The position numbers and the translations under genes are program-made. DNA of 64,000 nt from Candidatus Dormiibacterota bacterium (GTDB lineage Bacteria > Chloroflexota > Dormibacteria > CF-121): the NCBI GenBank assembly GCA_035544955.1, contig DASZZN010000029.1, positions 62,001-126,000 on the forward strand, in the 5' to 3' direction. Under the pieces are notes generated by a model, which was given only the letters and a program-made list of their open reading frames with translations, was not told where the DNA came from and ran no database searches. Shown here piece after piece: positions 46,780 through 55,112 of this stretch (the stretch's first letter is position 1; each line of letters begins with the position of its first letter).

Positions 46780-46808
46780 TTGACGAATTGGTGCGGCCTG
46801 ACTAGACT
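46780..46808 (+). promoter_or_regulatory. Housekeeping-type promoter of the second sigma gene
   Basis: TTGACG (46780-46785), a 17-base spacer and TAGACT (46803-46808), ending 26 bases before the ATG at 46835. It is the best -35/-10 pair seen in the window. The segment between -10 and ATG has no clear Shine-Dalgarno. Confidence 0.65.
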
Positions 46809-46834
46809 GCAGGCATCCGCTCTCCGTCCCAGTA

Positions 46835-47365
46835 ATGGATCAGGTACACGTCGAAGCGCCAGCTTTCAGCGCTCGGGCGGCGTCCGTAGAACGCGAGTTC
46901 TATTCGGACTTCCCCCTCGTCTTGAACTACGTGGCCCGGCTCGTCGATGACATCGACGGCGCCGCCGCCATCACCTGCGCCGCGTTTCGCCAGGTTGCCG
47001 ACGGCCTGCGCCAGCATCAGGGTGACGAGGGACTTAAGCGGGCCGCGGTGTTTCGTGCCGCGACCGAGCTCAGCCGTTCGGTGCTGAAGCCGCGCCGCTG
47101 GTTCCGGCGGCAGCGAAGCACCCAGGTGAGCCTGCAGGACTTTCCTCAACCGGAGGCGCGCCGGGCGTTGCGGCGCGACACGGTGCAACGGGCACTGACC
47201 GCGCTCCCCTTCGACGCGCGCGCGATGATCCTGCTGCGCGACTTCGTGAAACTCTCGTACGACGAGCTCGCCGACGTGGTCGACGTGGCGCCGCGCAAGC
47301 TGGTACACACACTCGACCGCAGCCGCGCGGAGCTGGGAGAGATCTATGACTACATCAAGTTTTGA
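46835..47365 (+). CDS. Sigma-70-family (ECF-like) factor with degenerate region 2
   Basis: A 176-residue protein. Region 4 is clear at about 118-172: RALTALPFDARAMILLRDF, then the helix-turn-helix LSYDELADVVDVAPRKLVHTLDRSRAEL. Region 2 (about 20-90: FPLVLNYVARLVDDIDGAAAITCAAFRQVADG) is weak, lacking the usual acidic AEDLTQEVF pattern. The adjoining gene encodes a zinc-finger anti-sigma-like protein and overlaps it by 20 bases, so it is read as a regulated sigma factor. A good housekeeping promoter precedes it. Confidence 0.8.
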   Translation: MDQVHVEAPAFSARAASVEREFYSDFPLVLNYVARLVDDIDGAAAITCAAFRQVADGLRQHQGDEGLKRAAVFRAATELSRSVLKPRRWFRRQRSTQVSLQDFPQPEARRALRRDTVQRALTALPFDARAMILLRDFVKLSYDELADVVDVAPRKLVHTLDRSRAELGEIYDYIKF

Positions 47366-48752
47366 GCGAAATCGCTGCACCCGCATATCGCCAAGCGCGG
47401 TGCTCGACGATCGCCTCGATGGGAAAGATCTCGAATGGGCGCGGGACCACCTGCGCCGCTGCGAGGCTTGCCGCGAGCGCGTCGAGGATTTCCGCGAGAT
47501 GCTGTTGCGCGTCGGCCGGCTGCCGAGTGCGACCGTCGGCTCGGCGGCAATGGACCAGGCCTTCGCCCTATCGATCCCGGACCGCCTGCGCAGTCAGGGT
47601 GGCACGCGATCGTTCGAAGTCGCACCGCCGCAGCCGATGTCGTCCGTTCCCATCCCCCAGGACTTGCCACAACCGGGGCGGCCCGAGGTCACAAGCATCC
47701 CGGATCTCTTGACCGAGCTGGAGCGAGAGATCTTCCGGGATGAGCCCTTGCAGGACCATCCCATGCCACTGTCCCCCGTGCCCGAGCCGCTCTATCCGAT
47801 GATGGCGGCGCGTCCCGAGGAGATCGAGACGGTCGAACCCGCCCAGCCGGAGAAGCCCGTGGAGCCTGTTGCCCCGCTGGCATCGTTCGAGGTCGCGCCG
47901 CTGGACCAAGCCCCTGAACCCGAGCCCGCCCAGCCCGCCCGCCCGGAGATCTTCTCCGGGGCCCTGCGCGAAGTCCCGGTCGATTCGCATCGGCAAGTCG
48001 AGTTCACCGACTGGGGTCGCGAGCCGGAGCCCCAGCTTGCGCCGGCCGTCGAGGCATCCCCGGCACCGGTCCCGATGACGAGCAACGTCGTCTTTTCGCA
48101 AGAGCCGCCAATGGGCATCGATGACGAGAGCGAGGCGGCGCCGGCGGCGCCACCCCGAAAGCCGGATACCGCGATGCGGATCGCGGTCGGCCTTGGCGCG
48201 GCGGCGTGCGTCCTGCTCGCCGCGGTGCTCTACGAAGGCGGCTTGTTCAAGAGCTCGCACAAAGTCAGTTCGACCGCAGCGACGGTGGCGGCATCCCTTC
48301 ACTCCTCCCCGAGTGTTCGGGCGTCCATTTCACCGAGCGCAAGTCCAGCCGCCTCCGCCTCCGCCTCCGTCTCGGCTTCGACCGGTCCCGTGCTTTTCAC
48401 CCTGGGGAACGGGGTCACCGGCGGCACGATGTTCCGCATCCGTCCGGGGACCGCCGTGGCCGGCTACACACGCTTGGTCTTCGATATGCATGGGAGTGGG
48501 TTACCGACGATGATCATCACCCGGCCCGATGACCTGCATGTGGTGGTCACGTTCAAAGAGACGAATGTCGCCGGCGCGCCGGTCAACGGCATCAGCAGCT
48601 ACCACGTGACGGCGGTCGAGCCCGGCGTCCAGCAAGGGCCGGACGGAACGATCACGATCGACCTAGCACGGCCCGTGCGTGTGACGGCCTTCACCCTACC
48701 GGCGACCGGTGGGTATGCGTGGCGGCTCGTCGTCGACCTGCATACGAGCTAA
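47346..48752 (+). CDS. Probable zf-HC2 anti-sigma factor with AMIN-like C terminus
   Basis: A 468-residue membrane protein. The N terminus carries a zinc anti-sigma motif, HLRRCEACRERV (His-x3-Cys-x2-Cys, about residues 35-42). A long Pro/Glu-rich linker spans about 75-275. One membrane helix follows at about 278-298, then a Ser/Ala-rich stretch. The C-terminal beta domain from about 355 contains RLVFDMHGSGLP, DLHVVVTFKETNV and TITIDLARPVRVTAF, like AMIN domains that bind peptidoglycan or secretins. It should hold the coupled sigma factor and sense the envelope. Function is inferred from domain order. Confidence 0.75.
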   Translation: MTTSSFERNRCTRISPSAVLDDRLDGKDLEWARDHLRRCEACRERVEDFREMLLRVGRLPSATVGSAAMDQAFALSIPDRLRSQGGTRSFEVAPPQPMSSVPIPQDLPQPGRPEVTSIPDLLTELEREIFRDEPLQDHPMPLSPVPEPLYPMMAARPEEIETVEPAQPEKPVEPVAPLASFEVAPLDQAPEPEPAQPARPEIFSGALREVPVDSHRQVEFTDWGREPEPQLAPAVEASPAPVPMTSNVVFSQEPPMGIDDESEAAPAAPPRKPDTAMRIAVGLGAAACVLLAAVLYEGGLFKSSHKVSSTAATVAASLHSSPSVRASISPSASPAASASASVSASTGPVLFTLGNGVTGGTMFRIRPGTAVAGYTRLVFDMHGSGLPTMIITRPDDLHVVVTFKETNVAGAPVNGISSYHVTAVEPGVQQGPDGTITIDLARPVRVTAFTLPATGGYAWRLVVDLHTS

Positions 48753-48819
48753 GGCGGGCGCGCTCCGCCGCCGCACTCTAATCTGAAGGGGTCGGCGTCA
48801 AGGCCGGGGAGGGAATCCG

Positions 48820-49692
48820 ATGAAATCCTTGAAAGGTCGGGTCGCGGTCGTCACGGGGGCCGCAAGCGGTATCGGCCTCGCTCTTGCCGAACGGTTCGCC
48901 GCGGAAGGGATGAAGGTTGTCCTTGCGGATGTGGAGGTCGAACCGCTGCGCCGGGCCGAGACCTCCCTGCGCTCCGCCGGAGCGGAGATGCTGGCGGTCC
49001 CCACCGATGTGGCCAAGGCTGATCAGGTGGACCGGCTTGCTCAACAGGCGCGGGAAGCGTTCGGCGGCGTCCATGTGGTCTGCAACAACGCCGGGGTCGG
49101 CGCCACGTCAGGCGCGGCGTTCTGGGAAATGACACGCGCGGATTGGGAATGGGTATTGGGTGTCAACCTCTGGGGCGCCATCAATGGCATGCGCGCCTTC
49201 ATTCCGATTCTCCTGGAACAAGAGGAAGGACACGTGGTCAACACGGCCTCGATGGCCGGCCTGAACACGTCTGCGCCAGGCTCGATGGGTGTCTACAGCG
49301 TTTCGAAGCACGCCGTCGTGGCACTCTCGGAGTCCCTTCAGGTGTCGCTCCAGATACGTCACGCTAACGTGGGTGTTTCGGTCTTATGCCCAGCCTGGGT
49401 GCAGACAAACATCAGCGAGTCAAAACGCAACCGTCCAGCCGAGTACCCCGCCACCGAACCCGAGCGGACCCCGCAGGCAACCGCCGCCATCGAGTACGTC
49501 AGAAGCCTGGTTGCGGCCGGGAGCCCGCCAGCCGACATGGCCGCTACGGTCGTCGATGCGATCCACAAGCAACGCTTCTACGTTCTCCCGCATCGCGAGG
49601 CTCTTCCTGGTGTTCGCCAGCGCATGGAGGACATCCTCAAAGACCGCTCGCCAGTACTGGGGCCTCCGTGGGCGCCATGGCGGACTCGCTGA
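48820..49692 (+). CDS. Short-chain dehydrogenase/reductase
   Basis: A 290-residue classical SDR. Cofactor motif VVTGAASGIGLALAERF, NNAG at about residue 90, catalytic Ser in VVNTASMAGL and Tyr-Lys in YSVSKHAV. The Asp at the end of the second strand (VLADVEVE) suggests NAD preference. The tail ends WAPWRTR. The substrate is unknown. GGGAGGGAA lies a few bases before the ATG. It stands alone, with 67 bases after the previous gene. Confidence 0.9.
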   Translation: MKSLKGRVAVVTGAASGIGLALAERFAAEGMKVVLADVEVEPLRRAETSLRSAGAEMLAVPTDVAKADQVDRLAQQAREAFGGVHVVCNNAGVGATSGAAFWEMTRADWEWVLGVNLWGAINGMRAFIPILLEQEEGHVVNTASMAGLNTSAPGSMGVYSVSKHAVVALSESLQVSLQIRHANVGVSVLCPAWVQTNISESKRNRPAEYPATEPERTPQATAAIEYVRSLVAAGSPPADMAATVVDAIHKQRFYVLPHREALPGVRQRMEDILKDRSPVLGPPWAPWRTR

Positions 49693-49709
49693 GCAGGGGT
49701 GGGAAACGC

Positions 49710-50363
49710 CTAGTTCAGGGAGCTCCGCATGGTAGCGGCGGTTCCGGCGTGCGCGACCATCTGCTTGAGCCACACGATCTCCTTCCTGAGGAATCGCTGC
49801 TCGAGCAACAGGCGGTTATCGGTTCTCGCCTCGGCCAGCAGTGATTGCTTCTCCGGTACCAGCAGGTTGAGCGCCGCCGCGATCAGGTAGGAAAGGAGCT
49901 CCGGCTCCGTCGGTGGTTCGGCGTCGTCGGGCTGGCGGCCGACGAGCTCACGCAATAGGTTCGAATACTCGCGAAATGTGACGGCGGTTGTCTCGGTGAG
50001 TCGGACGCACGCGTCCAGGTCGTCGCCCGCCTCCGGAATGATGCGGATCTGGCCGCGCAGGTAGGGGCGATCGTTCGCGGTCTGCACGATCTCGAAGCGC
50101 GACGCTCCCGTGACGAGCAGGTTCATGCGGCCGTCATCCAGGCGATCGATGCGCACGATCTTTGCCAGGGTGCCCACGTCATACGGCGCTGCAGGGCCGG
50201 TCTCACTCCCCTCGCGGATCGCCACCACGCCGAAGCTATGCCCTTCTTCGAGGCAATCCCCGATCATCTGCCGGTAGCGCGGCTCGAAAACGTGGAGCGG
50301 CAGCGCCATGTGCGGGAACAGCACGACGTTCAAGGGGAACAGGGGCAACCACTGCGTGGGCAT
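49710..50363 (-). CDS. LON substrate-binding domain protein
   Basis: A 217-residue protein made of the Lon N-terminal (LAN/PUA-like) domain: LPLFPLNVVLFPHMALPLHVFEPRYRQMI, SFGVVAIREG, and GTLAKIVRIDRLDDGRMNLLVTGASRFEI. A helical tail runs from about 140. It lacks the AAA+ ATPase and protease domains, so it is a free-standing member whose role is unknown, perhaps in protein quality control. It follows the DHA2 exporter gene by 4 bases in the same direction. Confidence 0.88.
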   Translation of the reverse strand: MPTQWLPLFPLNVVLFPHMALPLHVFEPRYRQMIGDCLEEGHSFGVVAIREGSETGPAAPYDVGTLAKIVRIDRLDDGRMNLLVTGASRFEIVQTANDRPYLRGQIRIIPEAGDDLDACVRLTETTAVTFREYSNLLRELVGRQPDDAEPPTEPELLSYLIAAALNLLVPEKQSLLAEARTDNRLLLEQRFLRKEIVWLKQMVAHAGTAATMRSSLN

Positions 50364-50367
50364 GGAT

Positions 50368-52026
50368 CTAGCCCGGAGCGGGGGCGGGCGCGGGGGCCCG
50401 CTGGGCGGATGGGGTGCGACGGCCGATGATGGCGCTCGTCAGCACTGCGCCGAAGAGCAATACGCCGATCGGCACGGCGAGCGATGGTCGCATGGCGTTG
50501 ATGAAGGCCTGGGCGAAGACCTCATGGGCGAGCTGCTGGACCTGATTGGCCTCGGCAGCCGGAATGCCGGCCGGGAGCGGCACACCGGACTGGCCGCGTC
50601 CCACCTCCAGCACCCCGCCGGCGGCTTTGGCAAAGCCCTGCAAGAACGGCAGTCGAAACGCGGGAGGCAAGCTGCCGGCTTGTGCCTGTGCCTGGCTGAC
50701 CAGTTCGTTGGCGAGCCGGGTTTGCAAGATCGCGCCAACGACTGCGCTGCCGAACGCGCCCCCCAGCTGACGCGTGGTGTTGAGCAGGCCTGATGCGGCG
50801 CCGGCAAGCCGCGGATTCACCCGCTGCATGGTCACGGTTGTCATCGGGGCGAAGGTACAGCCGAGACCGACGCCGGCGAGGATCAGTGGCAACGTGAAGG
50901 TTGTCGGTCCGGCGTTGAGCGACGAGACCAACACCACGAGGCCCATGCCCGCGGCAAAGCACGTCAGACCGAACATCAGGATGTATTTGCCGCCGATGCG
51001 ATCCGTCGCGCGACCCGACAGGGGAGCCATCACCATCGAGGTCAGCGGCATGGGAGCGAGCGTCAGTCCGGCCTTGAGCGCGCTGAAGCCGAGGACAGAC
51101 TGCAGAAAGATCGTCAGGGGGAGGAAGAGCCCCATCATCCCGAACATGACAATGGCCGCCAGGCCGTTGCCGACGGTGAAGTTGCGGTCGCTGAAGAGCG
51201 ACAGCGGCACCAGTGGTTGCTCCTGCGCCCGGTCCCAGAGCACGAAGAGCACCAGCAGGATCGCGCTGGCGATGAAAAGGCTCGGGATGCTGAACAGGCC
51301 CCAGTGGCCGCCGGCCGCATCGATCGACGCAACGTCCGTAAAGGTCCCCCAGTGGTAACGCTGCCCTTCGATTAGCCCAAAGACGACGGCGAACAGCGAG
51401 CCGCTGGCCAGTAGGACGCCAACCGGATCCAGGCTCTGCTCGCGGCCGAGGCGGATTCCGGGGAGCAACCAGATGCCCAGGACGAAGGCGACGATGCCGA
51501 CCGGAACGTTGACCCAGAATACGGCTTGCCAGCTGAAGTTCGTCACGAGGAAGCCGCCCAGCGTCGGGCCCGTCACGGACGCCACCCCGGCGACCGCGCC
51601 CCAGATGCCGAACGCGGCGCCGCGCTTGTCGGCAGGAAAGATGTTGGTGAGAATGCTCAGCGTCTGCGGCGTCAGGATCGCGCCGCCGACGCCCTGGATC
51701 ACGCGGGCAATAATCAGCTGGGCAGGGCTCTGCGCCAGGCTGCAGGCGATCGAGGCGAACGTGAAGACGGCGAGCCCGATGAGAAAGAGCCGCTTGGCCC
51801 CGAACATGTCGCCCAGCCGGCCGGCCGTGATCAGCAGGACGGCGTACGCCAGGATGTAGGCGTTCAGAACCCAGAGGATCTCGTCGAGGCCCGCGTGCAG
51901 GCCGTCGATGATGCTCGGGATCGCCACATTCACGATCGTCAGATCGAGCAGGATCATGAAAAAGCCAAGGCAGAGCACGAGCAGGATGACCCACGGACTC
52001 CGCTTGGTCTGGACCGCCGCCTGCAT
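50368..52026 (-). CDS. DHA2-family (14-helix) MFS drug exporter
   Basis: A 552-residue major facilitator protein with about fourteen hydrophobic segments. It starts with the family pattern FFMILLDLTIVNVAIPSI, where Asp is in helix 1. It has the loop 2-3 motif GRLGDMFGAKRLFLIG, motif C (GPTLGGFLVTNFSWQAVFWVNVPVG) and helix-10 ILAGVGLGCTFAPMTT. EmrB/QacA-like proton-driven export of drugs or metabolites is expected; the substrate is unknown. Downstream is the LON-domain gene, with a 4-base gap. Confidence 0.9.
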   Translation of the reverse strand: MQAAVQTKRSPWVILLVLCLGFFMILLDLTIVNVAIPSIIDGLHAGLDEILWVLNAYILAYAVLLITAGRLGDMFGAKRLFLIGLAVFTFASIACSLAQSPAQLIIARVIQGVGGAILTPQTLSILTNIFPADKRGAAFGIWGAVAGVASVTGPTLGGFLVTNFSWQAVFWVNVPVGIVAFVLGIWLLPGIRLGREQSLDPVGVLLASGSLFAVVFGLIEGQRYHWGTFTDVASIDAAGGHWGLFSIPSLFIASAILLVLFVLWDRAQEQPLVPLSLFSDRNFTVGNGLAAIVMFGMMGLFLPLTIFLQSVLGFSALKAGLTLAPMPLTSMVMAPLSGRATDRIGGKYILMFGLTCFAAGMGLVVLVSSLNAGPTTFTLPLILAGVGLGCTFAPMTTVTMQRVNPRLAGAASGLLNTTRQLGGAFGSAVVGAILQTRLANELVSQAQAQAGSLPPAFRLPFLQGFAKAAGGVLEVGRGQSGVPLPAGIPAAEANQVQQLAHEVFAQAFINAMRPSLAVPIGVLLFGAVLTSAIIGRRTPSAQRAPAPAPAPG

Positions 52027-52076
52027 CTCGGTAAAAGTCTAGGGAAGCGCTCGCTGCATCGCTACTTGCAACGGGC

Positions 52077-54059
52077 TTAGCAGGCGGCCGCGATAAAGCG
52101 GGACGCGCGATGGGCCATCGCCATGATCGTGATCATGGGGTTGACGCCCGACGCACTGGGGAACGCGCTGCCATCGGCGACGAACAGGCCCTTGACCACG
52201 TGCGCCTGGTGATCGGGACCGACGACGGAGGTGGCCGGGTCAGTGCCCATCCGACAGGAGCCCATCTGGTGGAAGCTGAAGTAGCCCATCTGGCCCGGGC
52301 CGTAGCCGCCGCGGTCGACCTCGCTCATGAACGCCTCGATGCCGCCACGCTGGCCCGGCTTGAATGCGATATAGGCGCTCTGACCCGTAAAGATCTCCCG
52401 CGCGCCCCCGGCCTCCATGATCTGGACGGCCGCCTGGATGCCGCGTCGAATGTCCGCCAGGTCGTTGGCCCCCAGTCGATAATCGACGCGGGCGGCTCCG
52501 TCTTTCGCCGTGACGCGCCCACCGCCGTGGTCGCGGACCAGCGGCGCGAGCACGGACATGTTGGGCAGCAACCGCATCAGGCGGCGGTACTGGGTCGGAT
52601 CCCGCCACGGAATCGCGTGCGCCAGGATCGCGGGGTGCATCGGACCGGACTCGAGCTTTACGCCGTGGTACCGACCATCGAGGTTGATCCACTCATCCGA
52701 ATAGACCGCCTGGAGGCTGCCTTCCCACGGTCGCAGCGTCTCGTCGAACACACCCAGGACCGCGATGCCCGGATGGAGGCGGAGCCATCGCCCGATCGCG
52801 GGCGATCGCACGCCGGAGCGCTGCAGTAGGGCAGGGGTCTCGATCGCGCCCGCGGCCGCGACCACGGCGCGACTGCGCACGATCAAGGTCCAGGCCGGCA
52901 TCTCGGGCTGGCGCACCGTTGCGCGCACGCCGACGGCCCGCCCGTCTTCGATCAAAACTCGGTCGACCTTGCAGTTGACGATGATGCGGGCCCTCCGCCG
53001 GTAAGCGTCGAGCAGATAGGTCTTGAGCGTCGATTGCTTGGCACCGCTCTGGCAGCCGTAGCCGCAGAAACCGCAGTTGGCATCCTGCGTGCACCCCTGG
53101 ACATTGCGCGGCATGTAGGCAGCGTGCCAGCCGAGTTTCCGCATGCCGCGTTCCAGCACTCGCTCGCGCGCACTGACCCGGTTGTGCGCGGCGTTGACCC
53201 CGAGCCGCTCGAACACGGCGTCCATCGAGGCCGTGTACTCATCGGTGGCAAAAGCGGTGAGCCCATAGTGATTCGCCCATTCCTCACGTAGCCAGTCGGG
53301 ACTGCGGAAGCTCGTCGTGTAATTGACGACGGTGCCACCGCCGAGGCAGCCGCCGGCGATCAGCGCGATCGCCGCGTCCGAGGTGGCGGCGAACCCGCCC
53401 TGGTAATAGAGCTTGCGCATCATGTCGAGTTCGAGCTGGTTGAAATCGGCCTCGTTGTAGTAGCCGCCCTCCTCCAACACGATCACGTCCTTCCCGGCCG
53501 CCGAGAGCTCCGCCGCCACCACGCCGCCCCCGGCACCGGATCCGATCACTACCGCATCGCAGTTGAGTGTCGTGTCGCCGTCGAGCGTGGTCGTCCGAAT
53601 GCTCTTGGGCGTTGCGGGCGGCGCCGAGACCGGCCCCGGGTAGCCGATCTCCGGCCAGACCGGATTGGTGCCGTCGTCTTCCGTGTCGCCAAGGAAGGCC
53701 AGCAGCGAGAGGCGCTTGAAGACCTGAAAGAGCTGCCGGCGAAAGGCCAGCCGGCTGGTCGACCAGGCCGACATGACGCTAACGCGCTGCTCTCGCGACC
53801 AGTGATGAAACGGCACCGGGCGCCCGGTCAGAAGGAACGTGCCAGACCGACGGCCGAGGACGCCGACAATGAAGCGAAGCCGGCGCCGGTCGGATTCAGA
53901 GGGGAGGCGGCGGAAGGTCTCGTCCATCGAGGCGGCGACCCGGATGGGGGAACCCGGATGACCCATGCCTCCGATGAAGGTGTCGGCCATGGCGACGAGC
54001 ACGGGCGACTGGCTGTCGCGGGCGGTGGTCGTCGGCGGCGCCTTGACGGCGGTGGACAT
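52077..54059 (-). CDS. GMC-family oxidoreductase (long-chain alcohol oxidase-like)
   Basis: A 660-residue FAD-dependent oxidoreductase. The dinucleotide fold is at about residue 169: DAVVIGSGAGGGVVAAEL. A second GMC motif GGCLGGGTVVNYTTSFRSP follows. The C terminus has FHQMGSCRMGTD and VADGSAFPSASGVNPMITIMA, the catalytic His region. The N-terminal 160 residues have a helical extension like that of fatty-alcohol oxidases. A cysteine-rich stretch GCTQDANCGFCGYGCQ may bind a metal. The electron acceptor is not shown. A TATGAT lies 36 bases upstream, with the palindrome ACTGATCAGT between it and the ATG. Confidence 0.88.
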   Translation of the reverse strand: MSTAVKAPPTTTARDSQSPVLVAMADTFIGGMGHPGSPIRVAASMDETFRRLPSESDRRRLRFIVGVLGRRSGTFLLTGRPVPFHHWSREQRVSVMSAWSTSRLAFRRQLFQVFKRLSLLAFLGDTEDDGTNPVWPEIGYPGPVSAPPATPKSIRTTTLDGDTTLNCDAVVIGSGAGGGVVAAELSAAGKDVIVLEEGGYYNEADFNQLELDMMRKLYYQGGFAATSDAAIALIAGGCLGGGTVVNYTTSFRSPDWLREEWANHYGLTAFATDEYTASMDAVFERLGVNAAHNRVSARERVLERGMRKLGWHAAYMPRNVQGCTQDANCGFCGYGCQSGAKQSTLKTYLLDAYRRRARIIVNCKVDRVLIEDGRAVGVRATVRQPEMPAWTLIVRSRAVVAAAGAIETPALLQRSGVRSPAIGRWLRLHPGIAVLGVFDETLRPWEGSLQAVYSDEWINLDGRYHGVKLESGPMHPAILAHAIPWRDPTQYRRLMRLLPNMSVLAPLVRDHGGGRVTAKDGAARVDYRLGANDLADIRRGIQAAVQIMEAGGAREIFTGQSAYIAFKPGQRGGIEAFMSEVDRGGYGPGQMGYFSFHQMGSCRMGTDPATSVVGPDHQAHVVKGLFVADGSAFPSASGVNPMITIMAMAHRASRFIAAAC

Positions 54060-54078
54060 CCTGTTACCCCCCAGGCGA

Positions 54079-54088
54079 ACTGATCAGT
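54079..54088. promoter_or_regulatory. Candidate operator palindrome
   Basis: ACTGATCAGT, a perfect 10-base palindrome between a TATGAT (54095-54100, minus strand) and the GMC oxidoreductase start. It could be a repressor site. Short palindromes can occur by chance and no regulator gene is next to it. Confidence 0.25.
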
Positions 54089-54201
54089 CCTTCCATCATA
54101 AATCGAATTCGCACTCTCGTTTTATGGCGGGTTCAGCCGAGGCCCCTAGGCTCAAAACCGAGGCTCGACGGAGCCGGAAAGGCACCAGGAGGTGAATACA
54201 C

Positions 54202-54399
54202 ATGATGCTCAACAATCTCAAGCGAAAGCTGCTGCCAGTTCGACGGGGGCGAGTAAGGCGTTCCCCTCCCCAGGGACCGGGCGCGACGCGCGCCCGGTCT
54301 CCTCGTCCAGATCTCAGGGAGCCCGGTCCAGAGCGTGTCTCAGGCCGCAGAAGACTTGGTCACCAGGTTCGCCGCGACCTGACGCGTCTGGCTGAGTAG
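54202..54399 (+). CDS. Possible 65-residue basic small protein
   Basis: An ideal Shine-Dalgarno (AGGAGGTGA, 54187-54195) stands nine bases before ATG-ATG. The frame encodes MMLNNLKRKLLPVRRGRVRR and then Pro/Arg-rich residues to 54399. The last 60 bases overlap a gene on the other strand. The hairpin at 54275-54299 lies within the frame and looks like a terminator, so the mRNA may stop early. It could also be a short leader peptide rather than a full protein. No family recognised. Confidence 0.3.
   Translation: MMLNNLKRKLLPVRRGRVRRSPPQGPGATRARSPRPDLREPGPERVSGRRRLGHQVRRDLTRLAE
54275..54299 (+). terminator. GC-rich hairpin, possible terminator
   Basis: GACCGGGCGC (54275-54284) pairs perfectly with GCGCCCGGTC (54290-54299) across a five-base loop; TCTCCTCG follows. 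The T run is weak, so termination is not certain. Confidence 0.4.
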
Positions 54400-55029
54400 C
54401 CATGGGCCCGCAGTCCCTGGGGGCAATCCATCCGCGGCTGTCGGCCGGACGCGACCAAAGGTCCAGTCCTCGATGGTTTCTCGAACCAGTCGAGACGCTT
54501 CGATGGCCGCGCTCCGCGCCGAGTCCTCCACCGATGCCGAGCGGACGGTGATGACGTCCTGGTTCGGCTCGCACCGCGCATTGAGGACCTCAACGGATCG
54601 TACGGCCGTCGTGGGAACCACACGCTCTCGCCATACACCCGCCTGCCCGACCTGACGGCTCAGCTGTAGCCACGCCGCATCGGTCAGGCGTTCGCGTACC
54701 AGCTCGGGCGTCAGCTCGGTGCGGGCGCGCTGTACCTGGACAATGGTCTGGCTGGCCTGCTGGAGGAATCCGTCCCTCGTAAACGAGGCGTCGCGCTGGC
54801 GGATCTGCTCGAGGGCGGCCGCGACCGCATCAAGGGGTGGGCTCACCGACCGGGCGCTCGCCGCCTTCCCCCTGGCGATAAGCTCCCAGATGAACCCGGC
54901 GCCGTCGAGCAGGGCCTCCCGGAACGCCAATACGATGCCGATCAGGACGACGACCGTGACGGAGGCGATCAAGCGCGGTCCCGGAATAAAGACCAGATCG
55001 AGCGTCGCCGCGATCCGAGCGGTCAGCAC
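54340..55029 (-). CDS. Tim44-like domain membrane protein
   Basis: A 229-residue protein with an N-terminal helix (about 22-36, VTVVVLIGIVLAF). From about 75 it resembles the Tim44/MBA1-like NTF2 fold: RDASFTRDGFLQQASQTIVQVQRA, then LTPELVRERLTDAAWLQLSRQVG, VRSVEVLNARCEPNQDVITVR and the aromatic EDWTFGR. Such proteins bind membranes or partner proteins; no catalytic role is shown. It stands between the GMC oxidoreductase and dienelactone hydrolase genes and is divergent from the latter. Family assignment is moderate. Confidence 0.65.
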   Translation of the reverse strand: MLTARIAATLDLVFIPGPRLIASVTVVVLIGIVLAFREALLDGAGFIWELIARGKAASARSVSPPLDAVAAALEQIRQRDASFTRDGFLQQASQTIVQVQRARTELTPELVRERLTDAAWLQLSRQVGQAGVWRERVVPTTAVRSVEVLNARCEPNQDVITVRSASVEDSARSAAIEASRLVRETIEDWTFGRVRPTAADGLPPGTAGPWLLSQTRQVAANLVTKSSAA

Positions 55030-55112
55030 GGGCGGTATGACGCGCCCGATCCGCGCTTCCCTTCACGTTCGATGACGACGCGGCAGCACACCGGGGCGGC
55101 ACAATGGTCGCT

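Noticed and set aside
50522-51994. Second long minus-strand frame inside the DHA2 exporter
   Set aside because: Arg/Gly/Pro-rich shadow; the exporter frame has fourteen hydrophobic helices and family motifs.
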